A DNA stretch of 64,000 nucleotides from Vibrio furnissii CIP 102972 (GCF_000176175.1 NZ_ACZP01000013.1:1195695-1259694); one strand, 5' to 3'. Positions 8,649-17,855 are shown, counted from the stretch's first letter. The notes: a model not told the origin generated them from the sequence alone. Numbers and translations are program-made.

Positions 8649-10016
8649 ATGTTATCGATCTTCGATATTTTTAAAATTGGCGTAGGCCCATCCAGTTCAC
8701 ACACGAATGGACCCATGATCGCAGGCTTTCAATTTCTGTCTGTCATACCCGATATCCAGCAGGTTTCGCGTATCCAAATCGACCTGTTTGGGTCGCTGTC
8801 TCTGACGGGCAAAGGCCACCACACTGACCGAGCCGTGATCCTCGGCTTGCTCGGGAACCAACCAGACACGATCAAAATGACCAGTGCCACGCAGGCCATG
8901 CAACGCGCGATGGACGATGCTGTGCTGCATTTGGGTGCTCAAAAAGAGATTCCATTTCACTACACCAGCGACCTGCTGTTCCACAGTGAAAATTTACCGC
9001 TGCACGAAAACGGCATGACGCTGTCCGCGTTTGATGCCCAAGGCGTCATCGTCGCCTTTGAAACCTACTACTCGATTGGTGGCGGCTTCATCGCCACTGC
9101 AAAAGAGCTCGAACACGGTACACCGGAATCAGCCATCCATGTCGAGTTTCCGTTCAAATCAGCCGAAGAGCTGTTGAAAAAGGCTGAGCGCAATGGCTTG
9201 AGCCTTGGCGGGTTGGTGCTGCGCAACGAATCGGCATGGCGCGACATCGACACCATCGACCAAAAGACCGAACAGATTTGGAAAGTGATGTCGCTGTGCA
9301 TGCAGCGCGGTTTTGATACCGAAGGCATTTTGGAAGGCGGCCTCAACGTGACTCGCCGCGCGCCTGCGCTACTCAAAAAGCTGGAAGCCAATGCGGCCAT
9401 TGAGAACGACCCCATGGAAATCATGGATTGGATTAACTTGTTTGCGTTCGCCGTGAGCGAAGAAAATGCTGCTGGCGGGCAAGTCGTGACCTCACCGACC
9501 AATGGCGCAGCGGGCGTAATTCCCGCCGTGTTGATGTACTATCACCGCTTTATTCGTCCACTCGACACCAAACAGCTCAAAGATTTTCTCGCCGTCGCAG
9601 GCGCGATTGGTATTTTGTACAAAACCAACGCCTCCATTTCCGGTGCCGAAGTGGGCTGTCAGGGGGAAATCGGCGTGTCTTCGTCCATGGCAGCGGCAGG
9701 ATTGACCTCTTTGCGCGGTGGCAGTAATGAACAGATGTGTATCGCGGCAGAAATTGCGATGGAACACTCGCTGGGCATGACCTGTGACCCCATCGGCGGC
9801 TTGGTACAAGTACCATGTATTGAACGCAATGCGATGGGCGCGATGAAGGCGATTAATGCGTCACGCATGGCGTTAAAACGCACCAGCAAATGCTTAATTT
9901 CTCTCGATAAAGTGATCGATACGATGTATCAGACGGGGAAAGACATGAATAAAAAATACCGGGAAACGTCGCTGGGCGGGCTGGCACTGATTCATCTCGC
10001 GCCGCCCTGTGAGTAA
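8649..10016 (+). CDS. sdaA: L-serine dehydratase, iron-sulfur type
   Basis: The 455-residue single-chain enzyme deaminates L-serine to pyruvate and ammonia using a [4Fe-4S] cluster. The N-terminal beta domain begins MLSIFDIFKIGVGPSSSHT, a hallmark of the family, and the catalytic alpha domain contains VVTSPTNGAAGVIPAVL, with cluster-ligand cysteines in EVGCQGEIG, TCDPIGGLVQ and VPCIERNAMG. Length is that of E. coli SdaA/SdaB. The start at 8649 has AGGTG upstream; the reading frame is open for another ten codons upstream but without family similarity. It is monocistronic. Confidence 0.95.
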   Translation: MLSIFDIFKIGVGPSSSHTNGPMIAGFQFLSVIPDIQQVSRIQIDLFGSLSLTGKGHHTDRAVILGLLGNQPDTIKMTSATQAMQRAMDDAVLHLGAQKEIPFHYTSDLLFHSENLPLHENGMTLSAFDAQGVIVAFETYYSIGGGFIATAKELEHGTPESAIHVEFPFKSAEELLKKAERNGLSLGGLVLRNESAWRDIDTIDQKTEQIWKVMSLCMQRGFDTEGILEGGLNVTRRAPALLKKLEANAAIENDPMEIMDWINLFAFAVSEENAAGGQVVTSPTNGAAGVIPAVLMYYHRFIRPLDTKQLKDFLAVAGAIGILYKTNASISGAEVGCQGEIGVSSSMAAAGLTSLRGGSNEQMCIAAEIAMEHSLGMTCDPIGGLVQVPCIERNAMGAMKAINASRMALKRTSKCLISLDKVIDTMYQTGKDMNKKYRETSLGGLALIHLAPPCE

Positions 10017-10112
10017 ACGCCGGCTTCGCGCGCAACCTAGAAAACAATCCTGAACGCTTCATGACGCGAACAACCTCGCGTCGACCCTGAAACCATTGGC
10101 CTGGCGATAACG

Positions 10113-10883
10113 TCAGGCCAGCAAATTCAAATGCGATTGCTGCAGCAGTTTATCTATGGTTTGACGCTGCACAATCCACTGATAACTCAACGATAAAATA
10201 CAAATTTCATACATCCAAGCCACATAAGACAAGACGCCAAATCCCAGCGCCAAAAGCCAGTTGCCGTCGGCCGGAACATTCGAGAACAGAAGGCCCGAAC
10301 TCATCGGAATGAGGCCCGTTAACACGAACAGAGATCGCTTGTGCTCCTGCGATAAGCGCCACGCAAACCGCAAACCGCGCGGCTCATCATCAATCGCCGT
10401 CGCTGGAATGACTAACCCGCAGCGGGAAATCAGCCACACCATCATCAGCACTGTCACTGCCGTGATCAGCATCTGCGTCCAGAATCCACTCTCTTCATGA
10501 ATTAGCCCAATCGCGCCGCTGACCGACACCCAACTGAGCATCACCACCAACAGCGTCACGCACATCAACAACCAATACCCGATGATCCGCAGCTCGCGCA
10601 TACCGGGCACTGGCGCCACGTCGTTTGCCGCGCTTGAACGGGTCAACAGAATGTCGCGATGCAAGCGTACCGTCGCCCACGCCATAGCCACCAAAAACAC
10701 CAATCCAAACAGGATCTGCATCGGTAATGCATCTGTCTCAAAGCCATACACGGGAGCCATTTGCGACACCAGAGTGACGGCCAGATAAGGCCAAGTGCAG
10801 CGCACAAAGATCCGCCAACGGTCTCTCATCAAGTGAGCCGAAGTGACTAACGTATACAAAATCGGTAAGGGGTAATGTTTCAT
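10113..10883 (-). CDS. Polytopic membrane protein of unknown function
   Basis: The 256-residue product has about five to six predicted membrane helices (near residues 28-45, 55-72, 100-122, 135-155, 185-205 and 212-232) joined by short polar loops. No catalytic motif is visible and I do not recognise the family beyond a general integral membrane protein. The start at 10883 (MKHYPLPILY) is preferred over one 21 codons upstream, which would add a charged, Cys-containing tail. The gene overlaps a weak GC-rich hairpin at its 3' end (about 10098-10119). It is convergent with sdaA and divergent from the GNAT/nitrilase gene, so it is probably transcribed alone. Confidence 0.7.
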   Translation of the reverse strand: MKHYPLPILYTLVTSAHLMRDRWRIFVRCTWPYLAVTLVSQMAPVYGFETDALPMQILFGLVFLVAMAWATVRLHRDILLTRSSAANDVAPVPGMRELRIIGYWLLMCVTLLVVMLSWVSVSGAIGLIHEESGFWTQMLITAVTVLMMVWLISRCGLVIPATAIDDEPRGLRFAWRLSQEHKRSLFVLTGLIPMSSGLLFSNVPADGNWLLALGFGVLSYVAWMYEICILSLSYQWIVQRQTIDKLLQQSHLNLLA

Positions 10884-11117
10884 GATCCATGCTCGGCGCT
10901 TCGCGTCCTTACAATATGACTCAAATTGCCTAGCTTTACAGTGCAAACTGCGTGACGTGACTCAAGGGAACAACACGAGTTACTAATACAATAATGACTA
11001 ATGCACGGCGAGCCCGCGAATGAAAACAAGCGGTTAAATCTTAGCCCAAACCTTGAATTGACCGCACAAGTTGTCCAGTATGGATCCATGAAGGAAGCCA
11101 CTGAGGACAGTAAGTGT

Positions 11118-12647
11118 ATGAGTAGTGATACACCGCGTTTGACACTACGTGTGATAGAAAAAAGTGATTATCCCGAATTAGCAGCACTCATGGATCTGGT
11201 TTTTCACGATGTGGGCGGCGCTTGGCCACGCATGACCATCATGGATTTAATTCACCAGTTCCCCGACGGCCAGATCTGCATTGAAGACAATGGCAAAATC
11301 GTCGGCGCCGCGCTCACCATCAAAGTCGACTACAACCGTTTTTCCCTCCCCCACGTCTACACCGACATCATCAACGAACACAACGTCATTCAACACAAAG
11401 CCAACGGCGATGCCTTGTATGGGCTCGATGTGTTCGTCCACCCCGATTATCGCGGGTTACGCTTAGGGCGACGCCTGTATGCCGCGCGCAAAGAGCTGTG
11501 TCGTAGCGATAACCTCAAAGCGATTTTGGCCGGTGGCCGCATTCCCGGTTTTGGTCGTTACGCTGACACCATGGACGTGCCGGAATACATTGAAAAGATC
11601 AAGCGCCGCGAGCTGTACGATCCGATCTTGTCGTTCCAACTCTCCAACGACTTCGACGTCAAACGTATCATGCGTCATTATTTGCCCGAAGATGACAGTT
11701 CGCGCGGTTACGCCACCTTGCTCGAATGGGACAATTTCTTTTATGAGGAAGACATCCACTCGATTCATGACGTGGAAAAAACCTTAGTGCGCATTGGCAT
11801 TGTGCAGTGGCAGATGCGCGCCATGCTGAGCGTGGAAGATCTGATTGAACAGGCAGAGTTTTTTGTCGATTCGCTCTCCAACTATCAGGCCGATTTTGCG
11901 TTGTTCCCCGAGTTCTTTAACGCGCCGTTGATGGGCTTGAAAAAAGACCAAAATACGGTTGAAGCGATTCGCTTTCTGGCGTCATTCAGTGAAGAAATTA
12001 AGCTGCGATTCTCCAAACTGGCCGTGACGTACAACATCAATATCATCGCGGGCAGCATGCCGGTGTTGGAAGATGGCCAGTTGTACAACGTGGCCTATTT
12101 GCTTCACCGGGATGGCACCATTGATGAACAGTACAAAATTCACATCACACCGCACGAAAAACGCGATTGGGTGATTGATGGCGGCAATCAAGTTCAAGTG
12201 TTTGAGACCGATGCCGGACGTGTGGGCATTTTGATTTGTTACGACAGTGAATTCCCTGAACTGGGGCGGATGCTGGCCGAGCAAGGCGTGCAGATCATCT
12301 TCGTGCCGTTCTGGACCGACACCAAAAACGGCTACCAACGCGTGCGTTTGTGCTCGCAAGCACGTGCCATCGAAAACGAATGTTACGTCGCCATTGGCGG
12401 CAGTGTCGGCAACTTGCCGCGCGTCGATAACGTTGATATTCAGTACGCGCAATCTGCGGTGTTCTCGCCGTCAGACGTCTTTTTCCCGCACGATGCCACC
12501 ATCGCAGAAGCCAGTCCCAACACCGAAATGATCATCTTTGCCGATGTGGATCTCGATAAGTTAAAGCAATTGAATACTGAGGGTTCGGTGACCAACTTGC
12601 GTCACAGGCGCATGGATTTATATGGCGGTTTCACCCACACCAAGTGA
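11118..12647 (+). CDS. GNAT acetyltransferase / nitrilase-superfamily fusion
   Basis: The 509-residue product joins two domains. Residues about 8-215 form a GNAT N-acetyltransferase with the acetyl-CoA loop in DVFVHPDYRGLRLGRRLYA. Residues about 220-500 form a carbon-nitrogen hydrolase (nitrilase superfamily) with the catalytic triad visible: Glu in ALFPEFFNAP, Lys in EQYKIHITPHEK and Cys in ILICYDSEFPELG. Such fusions exist in many gammaproteobacteria, but the substrate is not established to my knowledge; an amidase step coupled to acyl transfer on an amine is conceivable. The start at 11118 (MSSDTPRLTLRVIE) is chosen from the domain start with AGGA upstream; ATG at 11088 or 11001 are possible. 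A strong terminator follows. Confidence 0.88.
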   Translation: MSSDTPRLTLRVIEKSDYPELAALMDLVFHDVGGAWPRMTIMDLIHQFPDGQICIEDNGKIVGAALTIKVDYNRFSLPHVYTDIINEHNVIQHKANGDALYGLDVFVHPDYRGLRLGRRLYAARKELCRSDNLKAILAGGRIPGFGRYADTMDVPEYIEKIKRRELYDPILSFQLSNDFDVKRIMRHYLPEDDSSRGYATLLEWDNFFYEEDIHSIHDVEKTLVRIGIVQWQMRAMLSVEDLIEQAEFFVDSLSNYQADFALFPEFFNAPLMGLKKDQNTVEAIRFLASFSEEIKLRFSKLAVTYNINIIAGSMPVLEDGQLYNVAYLLHRDGTIDEQYKIHITPHEKRDWVIDGGNQVQVFETDAGRVGILICYDSEFPELGRMLAEQGVQIIFVPFWTDTKNGYQRVRLCSQARAIENECYVAIGGSVGNLPRVDNVDIQYAQSAVFSPSDVFFPHDATIAEASPNTEMIIFADVDLDKLKQLNTEGSVTNLRHRRMDLYGGFTHTK

Positions 12648-12686
12648 TGAAACTTGTTGAGAGCCGTCACAATAACTAGTCTGACC

Positions 12687-12726
12687 AGCATGCGCTCCCC
12701 ATTTTTGGCGGAGCGCATGCTTTTTC
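12687..12726 (+). terminator. Intrinsic terminator of the GNAT/nitrilase gene
   Basis: A 12-bp perfect stem, AGCATGCGCTCC (12687-12698) and GGAGCGCATGCT (12710-12721), with an 11-base loop is followed by a T run. Confidence 0.88.
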
Positions 12727-12727
12727 A

Positions 12728-12976
12728 ATTTGGTAATCACGCCACTTTTCCGATCAGCGAGTTACCCCTTCCCACGTCTCGTGTGCAACAAGCGTCGCAT
12801 TTTGCAAATCAACAACCCTTTAAATTTCAATCAATTAACACTCATACTCCTTTAGTATAAGTGGCTTATGCCCCCTCTTGCACTTCGTGCATAAACTTTT
12901 TATACCTATAGAGAACTCGCACGTTTTTGCGAGCAATATCCCACTTTATGCCCTAATTACTGGTGAGGACTACGCC
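12728..12976. other. Leader region of the molybdopterin-fold/GGDEF-EAL operon
   Basis: This stretch should contain the operon promoter. It holds a near-palindrome ACTCATACT...AGTATAAGT (12840-12862, one mismatch) and a short hairpin CTCGCA...TGCGAG (about 12916-12933). Neither matches an operator or riboswitch I can name. Confidence 0.45.
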
Positions 12977-13456
12977 ATGTTAAACGCCCTTGTTTCCCGT
13001 CAATCCGCTGTGTTGCTTCTGTGGTTTACCTCTCTGGCGGCTTTCGCCAGCAGCGATGCGATCCTCACCGTCGACAATCAAGGTCAGAAAGCGTATTTCA
13101 GCCTTGAGCAGTTGCTCACGCATGCCGACAAAGAGATCGTCACCAACACGCCATGGACGGACGATTCCACCAAATTCGTTGGCGTTTCAGCCAAAGCGTT
13201 ACTGCATATGATTGGCGTCGAAAAGGCCGATCTCAAAGTGACAGCACTCAACAACTATTGGTCGACGATTCCCTATGACGACATCGAAAAATACAACCCG
13301 CTGTTTGCCGTCAAAAAGAACGATGACGTGATGAGTGTGCGTGACAAAGGGCCGATCTGGGTCATTTACCCGCTCACCGAGTTCAATGAACTCAACAACG
13401 AAGTGCTGCATAGCCGTATGGTGTGGCAAGTGAGCCAAATCGAAACGTTGCGTTAA
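12977..13456 (+). CDS. Small periplasmic molybdopterin-oxidoreductase-fold protein
   Basis: The 159-residue product has a signal peptide (about residues 1-25, ending FASS) and a single domain resembling the oxidoreductase molybdopterin-binding fold (sulfite oxidase/YedY type). Supporting features are FVGVSAKALLHMIGV, VTALNNYWSTIPYDDI, SVRDKGPIWVIYPL and a terminal SRMVWQVSQIETL. The sequence has no cysteine, so the Cys ligand that binds molybdenum in true enzymes is absent and catalysis is doubtful. GAGGA lies before the ATG. A GGDEF/EAL gene begins 29 bases after the stop on the same strand, suggesting a periplasmic sensor protein feeding a cyclic-di-GMP enzyme (inference). Confidence 0.8.
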   Translation: MLNALVSRQSAVLLLWFTSLAAFASSDAILTVDNQGQKAYFSLEQLLTHADKEIVTNTPWTDDSTKFVGVSAKALLHMIGVEKADLKVTALNNYWSTIPYDDIEKYNPLFAVKKNDDVMSVRDKGPIWVIYPLTEFNELNNEVLHSRMVWQVSQIETLR

Positions 13457-13485
13457 CCGCAACCAACTGAGTGTGCAGGTGCCCT

Positions 13486-15399
13486 ATGAGTCGCAGCGTC
13501 GCTTTCTTCATCTTATGTGTGTTCGGACTGTTCATCTTCTCCATCTGGACGTTGGTGAAGTTCAACGACACCTATAACATGCTGACGAAGCACACTCAGT
13601 TGTCGGCGTGGGCTCTGGCACAGCTCGAAATCGAAACGCTGGAGTTTTCCTCACAGCTCGACACCTATCTGGTCAATGACACGCGTTCATCCAGCAAACT
13701 CAATTTAAAATACGACATTTTGTGGAACCGTTACGACACCTTCCTCAACAGTGATGAGACGCGAGAAATTCGCTCACAATTTGGCTCTGGCGAAGTGGTT
13801 GCCGCTGCGTTTAACGTGCTGCGTCGGTATGAAAATGCGGTACTGAAATCCGACTTAACCGCACTGAAAGACTTTTCTGCAGAACTGAAAACGTTGATGC
13901 CGGGCATTCGCAACCTCATGATTGTGAATTTCACCGGCGAAGAATCCGCGCGCAATCGCGCCGTCATTGCTCAAAACAAACAAACCGTGCTGTACGACAT
14001 GCTGCTGATCCTGTTTGTGCTGGCGTACATTTCCTTGCGGGTTTATAGCGATGCGAAGTATCAACAATTTATGGCATGGCACGATCCGCTGACCAAATTG
14101 AAGAACCGCAACTACCTGCTCAAACAGATTGAAGTGTTGAGCAAACGCAACCATCACTACGCGCTGATCTTAGTCGACATCAGCCACTTCAAAGAGATCA
14201 ACGACATCGTCAGCTATGAATATGGCGATAAAATTCTGATGGAAATCAGCGAGCGTATTCAAGACAAGTGTGACAAGTTTTCCTTTCTGTGCGCGCGAGT
14301 CGGCGCGGATGAATTTGCGATTCTGATTAACCGCAGCGAGTTCAACTTTGAGTTTTTCGTCAAGTCACTGCTGAGCGATTTAACCACGGTACTTCACCGA
14401 CTCGACCCTTCGAAGCGCATGACGCTCTCAACCGGGATCGCGCTGAGCCATGAGATGAGCGAGCACACCAAACGCTACCTGAAAAAGTCTTCCGTGATTC
14501 TCAACAACGCCGATCTGGCACTCCATATCGCCAAGCGCCACCCCACAGAATCGGTGGTGTATTACAGCAAAGAGATGGAGATTGAGCATCGCAAGAAACG
14601 GAAACTGTCAGAAGAATTGGAAGTTCTGCTCAAAACCAGCCATCAAAAGCAGCTGTACATGGCCTTTCAACCCATCATCCTACGTCAAAGCGAACGCTTA
14701 GGCTGCGAAGCGTTGATCCGCTGGAATCACCCCACTCATGGTTTTATCAATCCGGAATACCTGATTGCGATTGCCGAAGAGTCGGGGCTTGCTAAAGCGC
14801 TGGGTCGCTGGATCATGCAGCAAGTTTATCAAGCGCTGTCGGTCGATTGGCTTGCGTTTAATTCGCGCATTGAAGTGGCCATCAACTTGTCCGATTCGCT
14901 GTTCGATGAAGAGTTACCGGCGTTGGTGTCCGATATTTTTGCCTCCAACATCAACTATCTCGACGCCATCGTGTTGGAAATCACCGAGACCATGACGCTC
15001 GACGAAATCGATCGCAGTGTGAGCATTATTCGTCAGTTGGAAGACATCAACATTCGCTTGTCCCTCGACGACTTTGGAACTGGCTGGTCATCGCTGTACA
15101 ACCTCAACCATCTGCGGTTTAACAAACTGAAAATCGACAAATCGTTTGTGCGCGACCTCAATAGTTTGGAGCGCCAGAAGTTCTTCATTTCGGCCATTGT
15201 GACCCTGTCGCATCAATTGGGCATCAAAGTGGTTGCTGAAGGCGTCGAGGATGAAACGCAGCTTCATCGTCTACAAGAATTAGGCGTCGATGAGTTTCAG
15301 GGCTACTACTTTTCTAAACCGGTCACCAAAGAAGAATTTGCCCGCTTTAGCGATCAATATTTCGCGCGTGCCCAGCCGGTTCTGAGCGCTGCTGAATGA
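13486..15399 (+). CDS. Membrane GGDEF/EAL cyclic-di-GMP enzyme
   Basis: The 637-residue product has a first membrane helix (about 4-24), a periplasmic helical sensor region (about 25-168), a second helix (about 170-188), a GGDEF domain (about 200-350) and an EAL domain (about 375-630). The GGDEF signature reads RVGADEF, with Ala in place of the second Gly, so cyclase activity may be weak or lost. The EAL domain keeps the phosphodiesterase residues: EALIRW, the Asn of VAINLSDS, Glu in LEITETM, DDFGTG, Lys in KLKIDKSF, Glu in VAEGVED and FQGYYFSKP. It probably degrades cyclic di-GMP. The start at 13486 has AGGTG upstream. It is transcribed with the preceding periplasmic protein. Confidence 0.9.
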   Translation: MSRSVAFFILCVFGLFIFSIWTLVKFNDTYNMLTKHTQLSAWALAQLEIETLEFSSQLDTYLVNDTRSSSKLNLKYDILWNRYDTFLNSDETREIRSQFGSGEVVAAAFNVLRRYENAVLKSDLTALKDFSAELKTLMPGIRNLMIVNFTGEESARNRAVIAQNKQTVLYDMLLILFVLAYISLRVYSDAKYQQFMAWHDPLTKLKNRNYLLKQIEVLSKRNHHYALILVDISHFKEINDIVSYEYGDKILMEISERIQDKCDKFSFLCARVGADEFAILINRSEFNFEFFVKSLLSDLTTVLHRLDPSKRMTLSTGIALSHEMSEHTKRYLKKSSVILNNADLALHIAKRHPTESVVYYSKEMEIEHRKKRKLSEELEVLLKTSHQKQLYMAFQPIILRQSERLGCEALIRWNHPTHGFINPEYLIAIAEESGLAKALGRWIMQQVYQALSVDWLAFNSRIEVAINLSDSLFDEELPALVSDIFASNINYLDAIVLEITETMTLDEIDRSVSIIRQLEDINIRLSLDDFGTGWSSLYNLNHLRFNKLKIDKSFVRDLNSLERQKFFISAIVTLSHQLGIKVVAEGVEDETQLHRLQELGVDEFQGYYFSKPVTKEEFARFSDQYFARAQPVLSAAE

Positions 15400-15555
15400 G
15401 ACGGGTCACGTGGGATCGCCAATCGTGTTAGCTGCTCCCAGAACTGGCGTGACCACGCTTCAAAAATACACCAATCCATGTTAATACATCGCCTCTTATA
15501 AAACTTGTTTAATAATTAATCTATCAAAAATAACCAATCACACGTCAGAGGCTTT

Positions 15556-16251
15556 ATGACTACCCCAACACCGGAAGAGGCGAACCGTCGACCGCTCGCT
15601 GTCCGAGAACTCAAACTCACCAAACGCATCGCCATCTGGCTGAGCCAGAAACAGGTGACGCCCAATCAAATCTCATTACTCAGCATCGTATTCGCGCTGG
15701 TGGGTTTTATCAGTTTGATGCTACATCATTTCTATCCGTCTGCGCTGTTATTGCTCTTGGCCGCAGGCTGTATTCAACTGCGCTTACTGTGCAATTTGTT
15801 TGATGGCATGGTCGCCGTTGAAGGCGGCAAAAAAACACCCGCTGGCGAACTGTTTAATGATGTCCCCGACCGCATTGCCGATCCGCTGTTTATCGTCGGA
15901 GCAGGCTTTGCCACACACTCACTGTTCGGCATGGATCTGGCTTGGATCTGCGCCATTCTCGCGGTCCTCACGGCGTATGTACGCGTGCTGGGCGTCAGCA
16001 TGAACGGCCCAGCCGATTTCTGCGGCCCGATGGCCAAACAGCATCGCATGGCATTGCTGACCGCATCTCTGGTGATTTTGTGCGTCTATCAAGGGCTGCA
16101 CCTACCGCTGCATTTCCTCAGCTACACCCTCGATTTCGCGCTGGCGCTGATGTTGTGCGGCTTGGTGATCACCACGTGGCGCCGCTTGGAGCACATCTAC
16201 CATTTCCATCACGCGCAATTTGCAAAGCAGGACGCCCAGCCACATGTTTAA
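15556..16251 (+). CDS. CDP-alcohol phosphatidyltransferase family protein (YnbA-like)
   Basis: The 231-residue integral membrane protein belongs to the CDP-alcohol phosphotransferase family, which joins a CDP-diacylglycerol (or CDP-alcohol) to an alcohol. The active-site segment at about residues 81-112 reads NLFDGMVAV ... AGELFNDVPDRIAD. Against the family motif DxxDGxxAR-x8-GxxxDxxxD, the first and third Asp are Asn and the Arg is Val, while the second and fourth Asp and both Gly remain. I believe this matches the YnbA subgroup rather than random decay. It overlaps the CdsA-like gene by 8 bases, and an acyltransferase follows, so the three form a lipid-synthesis operon. The product lipid is unknown. 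Confidence 0.85.
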   Translation: MTTPTPEEANRRPLAVRELKLTKRIAIWLSQKQVTPNQISLLSIVFALVGFISLMLHHFYPSALLLLLAAGCIQLRLLCNLFDGMVAVEGGKKTPAGELFNDVPDRIADPLFIVGAGFATHSLFGMDLAWICAILAVLTAYVRVLGVSMNGPADFCGPMAKQHRMALLTASLVILCVYQGLHLPLHFLSYTLDFALALMLCGLVITTWRRLEHIYHFHHAQFAKQDAQPHV

Positions 16252-17176
16252 TCTTCCCGTTCACGCTCAACACGTCATGCTGGCGATCGTCGCCGTACTG
16301 CTCGTCGGCACGGTCTGCTATTTGTGGTTGTCACGTCGTCATCGGGATCGCGATTATCTCGAGCTGAAACTGCGCATTCGCTCTTGGTGGTGGATGGTGG
16401 CTATCGCGTTTGTGGTGTTGGCACTGCCGCTCAACTACACGCTGTTTTTCATGGGATTTTTGAGCTTTTTGGCGCTGAAAGAGTTCCTGTCGATCGTCCC
16501 AACTCGCATGACCGACCGCCGCGTCATTTTCTGGGCTTACCTTTCCATTCCGTTCCAATTTTACTGGTTGTCGATTGGTTGGTACGGCATGTTCATCATC
16601 TTCATTCCGGTGTACATCTTTTTGTACCTGCCGATGGTGATGGTGTTGATTGGCGATACCAAAGGGTTTATTCGCTCGGCCGGTATCATTCACTGGGCCA
16701 TGATGCTGACGGTATTCTGCATCAGCCACATGGCGTATCTGCTGGTGCTGCCGAGCCTGAATCCAAATGCAGGGTCATTAGGCATGTTGCTGTTTTTGCT
16801 GGTGATGACTCAGTTTAACGACGTGTGTCAGTACGTGTGGGGCAAGAGCTTTGGCAAACACAAAATCGTGCCGAAAGTCAGTCCGAACAAAACCTGGCAA
16901 GGGTTTATCGGGGGCAGTGCGACGGTGATTGTGGTGTCCTATTTCGCCGCCCCGTACCTGACGCCGCTGACTCCGATGCAAGGCTTGGTGGCCGGCATGA
17001 TCATTGCGTTTAGCGGCTTCATTGGCGATTTGGTGATTTCATCGGTTAAGCGCGATCTGCGTATCAAAGACACCAGCCAGTTTATTCCGGGGCACGGCGG
17101 CATTTTGGATCGCATTGATAGCCTGATGTTCACGGCGCCGCTGTTCTTCCACTACATCTACTATCTCTATTACTGA
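16244..17176 (+). CDS. Phosphatidate cytidylyltransferase-like protein (CdsA/YnbB family)
   Basis: The 310-residue protein has about eight membrane helices and the CdsA signature near the C-terminus: SSVKRDLRIKDTSQFIPGHG followed by GILDRIDSL, with the conserved Lys-Asp and the His-Gly-Gly and Asp-Arg-x-Asp positions intact. The family makes CDP-diacylglycerol from phosphatidate and CTP in the inner membrane. The start at 16244 overlaps the upstream gene by 8 bases and has AGGA in front, so translation is probably coupled. This is likely a second, specialised copy beside the essential cdsA elsewhere in the genome, supplying the adjacent YnbA-like transferase (inference). Confidence 0.9.
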   Translation: MFNLPVHAQHVMLAIVAVLLVGTVCYLWLSRRHRDRDYLELKLRIRSWWWMVAIAFVVLALPLNYTLFFMGFLSFLALKEFLSIVPTRMTDRRVIFWAYLSIPFQFYWLSIGWYGMFIIFIPVYIFLYLPMVMVLIGDTKGFIRSAGIIHWAMMLTVFCISHMAYLLVLPSLNPNAGSLGMLLFLLVMTQFNDVCQYVWGKSFGKHKIVPKVSPNKTWQGFIGGSATVIVVSYFAAPYLTPLTPMQGLVAGMIIAFSGFIGDLVISSVKRDLRIKDTSQFIPGHGGILDRIDSLMFTAPLFFHYIYYLYY

Positions 17177-17183
17177 GGCCCTC

Positions 17184-17855
17184 ATGGCAAGACTACTCAA
17201 ACTGCTGTTTGTGCTGCTGATCGTCAAGCCGCTGGTGTTTATTGGTTTGGGGCTCAACATCATACAGCGACACAATCTCCCCGAACAGGGGCCGATGATC
17301 ATCGCCGCCAATCACAACAGTCATCTCGATACCTTGGTATTGCTGGCGCTGTTTCCGATTCATATGGTGCATCGCGTGCGCCCAGTGGCGGCTGCCGATT
17401 ACTTTCTCGCCAATCGCTTTGTGGCGTGGTTGTCCCTGAATGTGATTGGCATCATTCCGATTCGCCGCGCGCCATCCGCTTCCCAGCGCGACGCCGTTTT
17501 TGACGCTTGTCATGCGGCATTAAATAACGATGAAATTCTGATTATTTTCCCCGAGGGCAGCCGCGGTGAGCCGGAGATCATGAGCGGCTTGAAAAAAGGC
17601 ATTTATCATTTAGTGCGCGAGCACTCCGGCGTCGCGGTGCTTCCGGTGGTGATGCGAGGTCTTGGGCGCTCACTGCCCAAAGGAACTGCGATGCTGGTGC
17701 CGTTTAACTGCGATGTGGTGATCGGTGAGCCGCAAACCGGATTTACCAGCGCGCAGCACTTTATCGACGCCATGCAAACCCAATATCAGCAACTCGCACA
17801 GCACTGCATCACGCAGACAGGCAGCGCCGATGCGCTCGATGGGGAAGCGGGATAA
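17184..17855 (+). CDS. 1-acyl-glycerol-3-phosphate acyltransferase-like protein (PlsC family)
   Basis: The 223-residue product has an N-terminal membrane helix (about 5-25) and the acyltransferase motifs: block I AANHNSHLD (HxxxxD, about residues 43-50), a central RRAPSASQRD and block III FPEGSRGEPE. PlsC enzymes transfer an acyl chain to lysophosphatidate or related lysolipids at the inner face of the membrane. It starts 7 bases after the CdsA-like gene and ends the operon, followed by a strong terminator. Its place beside a cytidylyltransferase and a CDP-alcohol transferase suggests a self-contained phospholipid branch. Confidence 0.9.
   Translation: MARLLKLLFVLLIVKPLVFIGLGLNIIQRHNLPEQGPMIIAANHNSHLDTLVLLALFPIHMVHRVRPVAAADYFLANRFVAWLSLNVIGIIPIRRAPSASQRDAVFDACHAALNNDEILIIFPEGSRGEPEIMSGLKKGIYHLVREHSGVAVLPVVMRGLGRSLPKGTAMLVPFNCDVVIGEPQTGFTSAQHFIDAMQTQYQQLAQHCITQTGSADALDGEAG

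Noticed and set aside
15400..15555. Inverted repeat GGTCACG...CGTGACC after the GGDEF/EAL gene
   Set aside because: The arms are short, separated by about 40 bases, and not followed by a T run, so it is not reported as a terminator.
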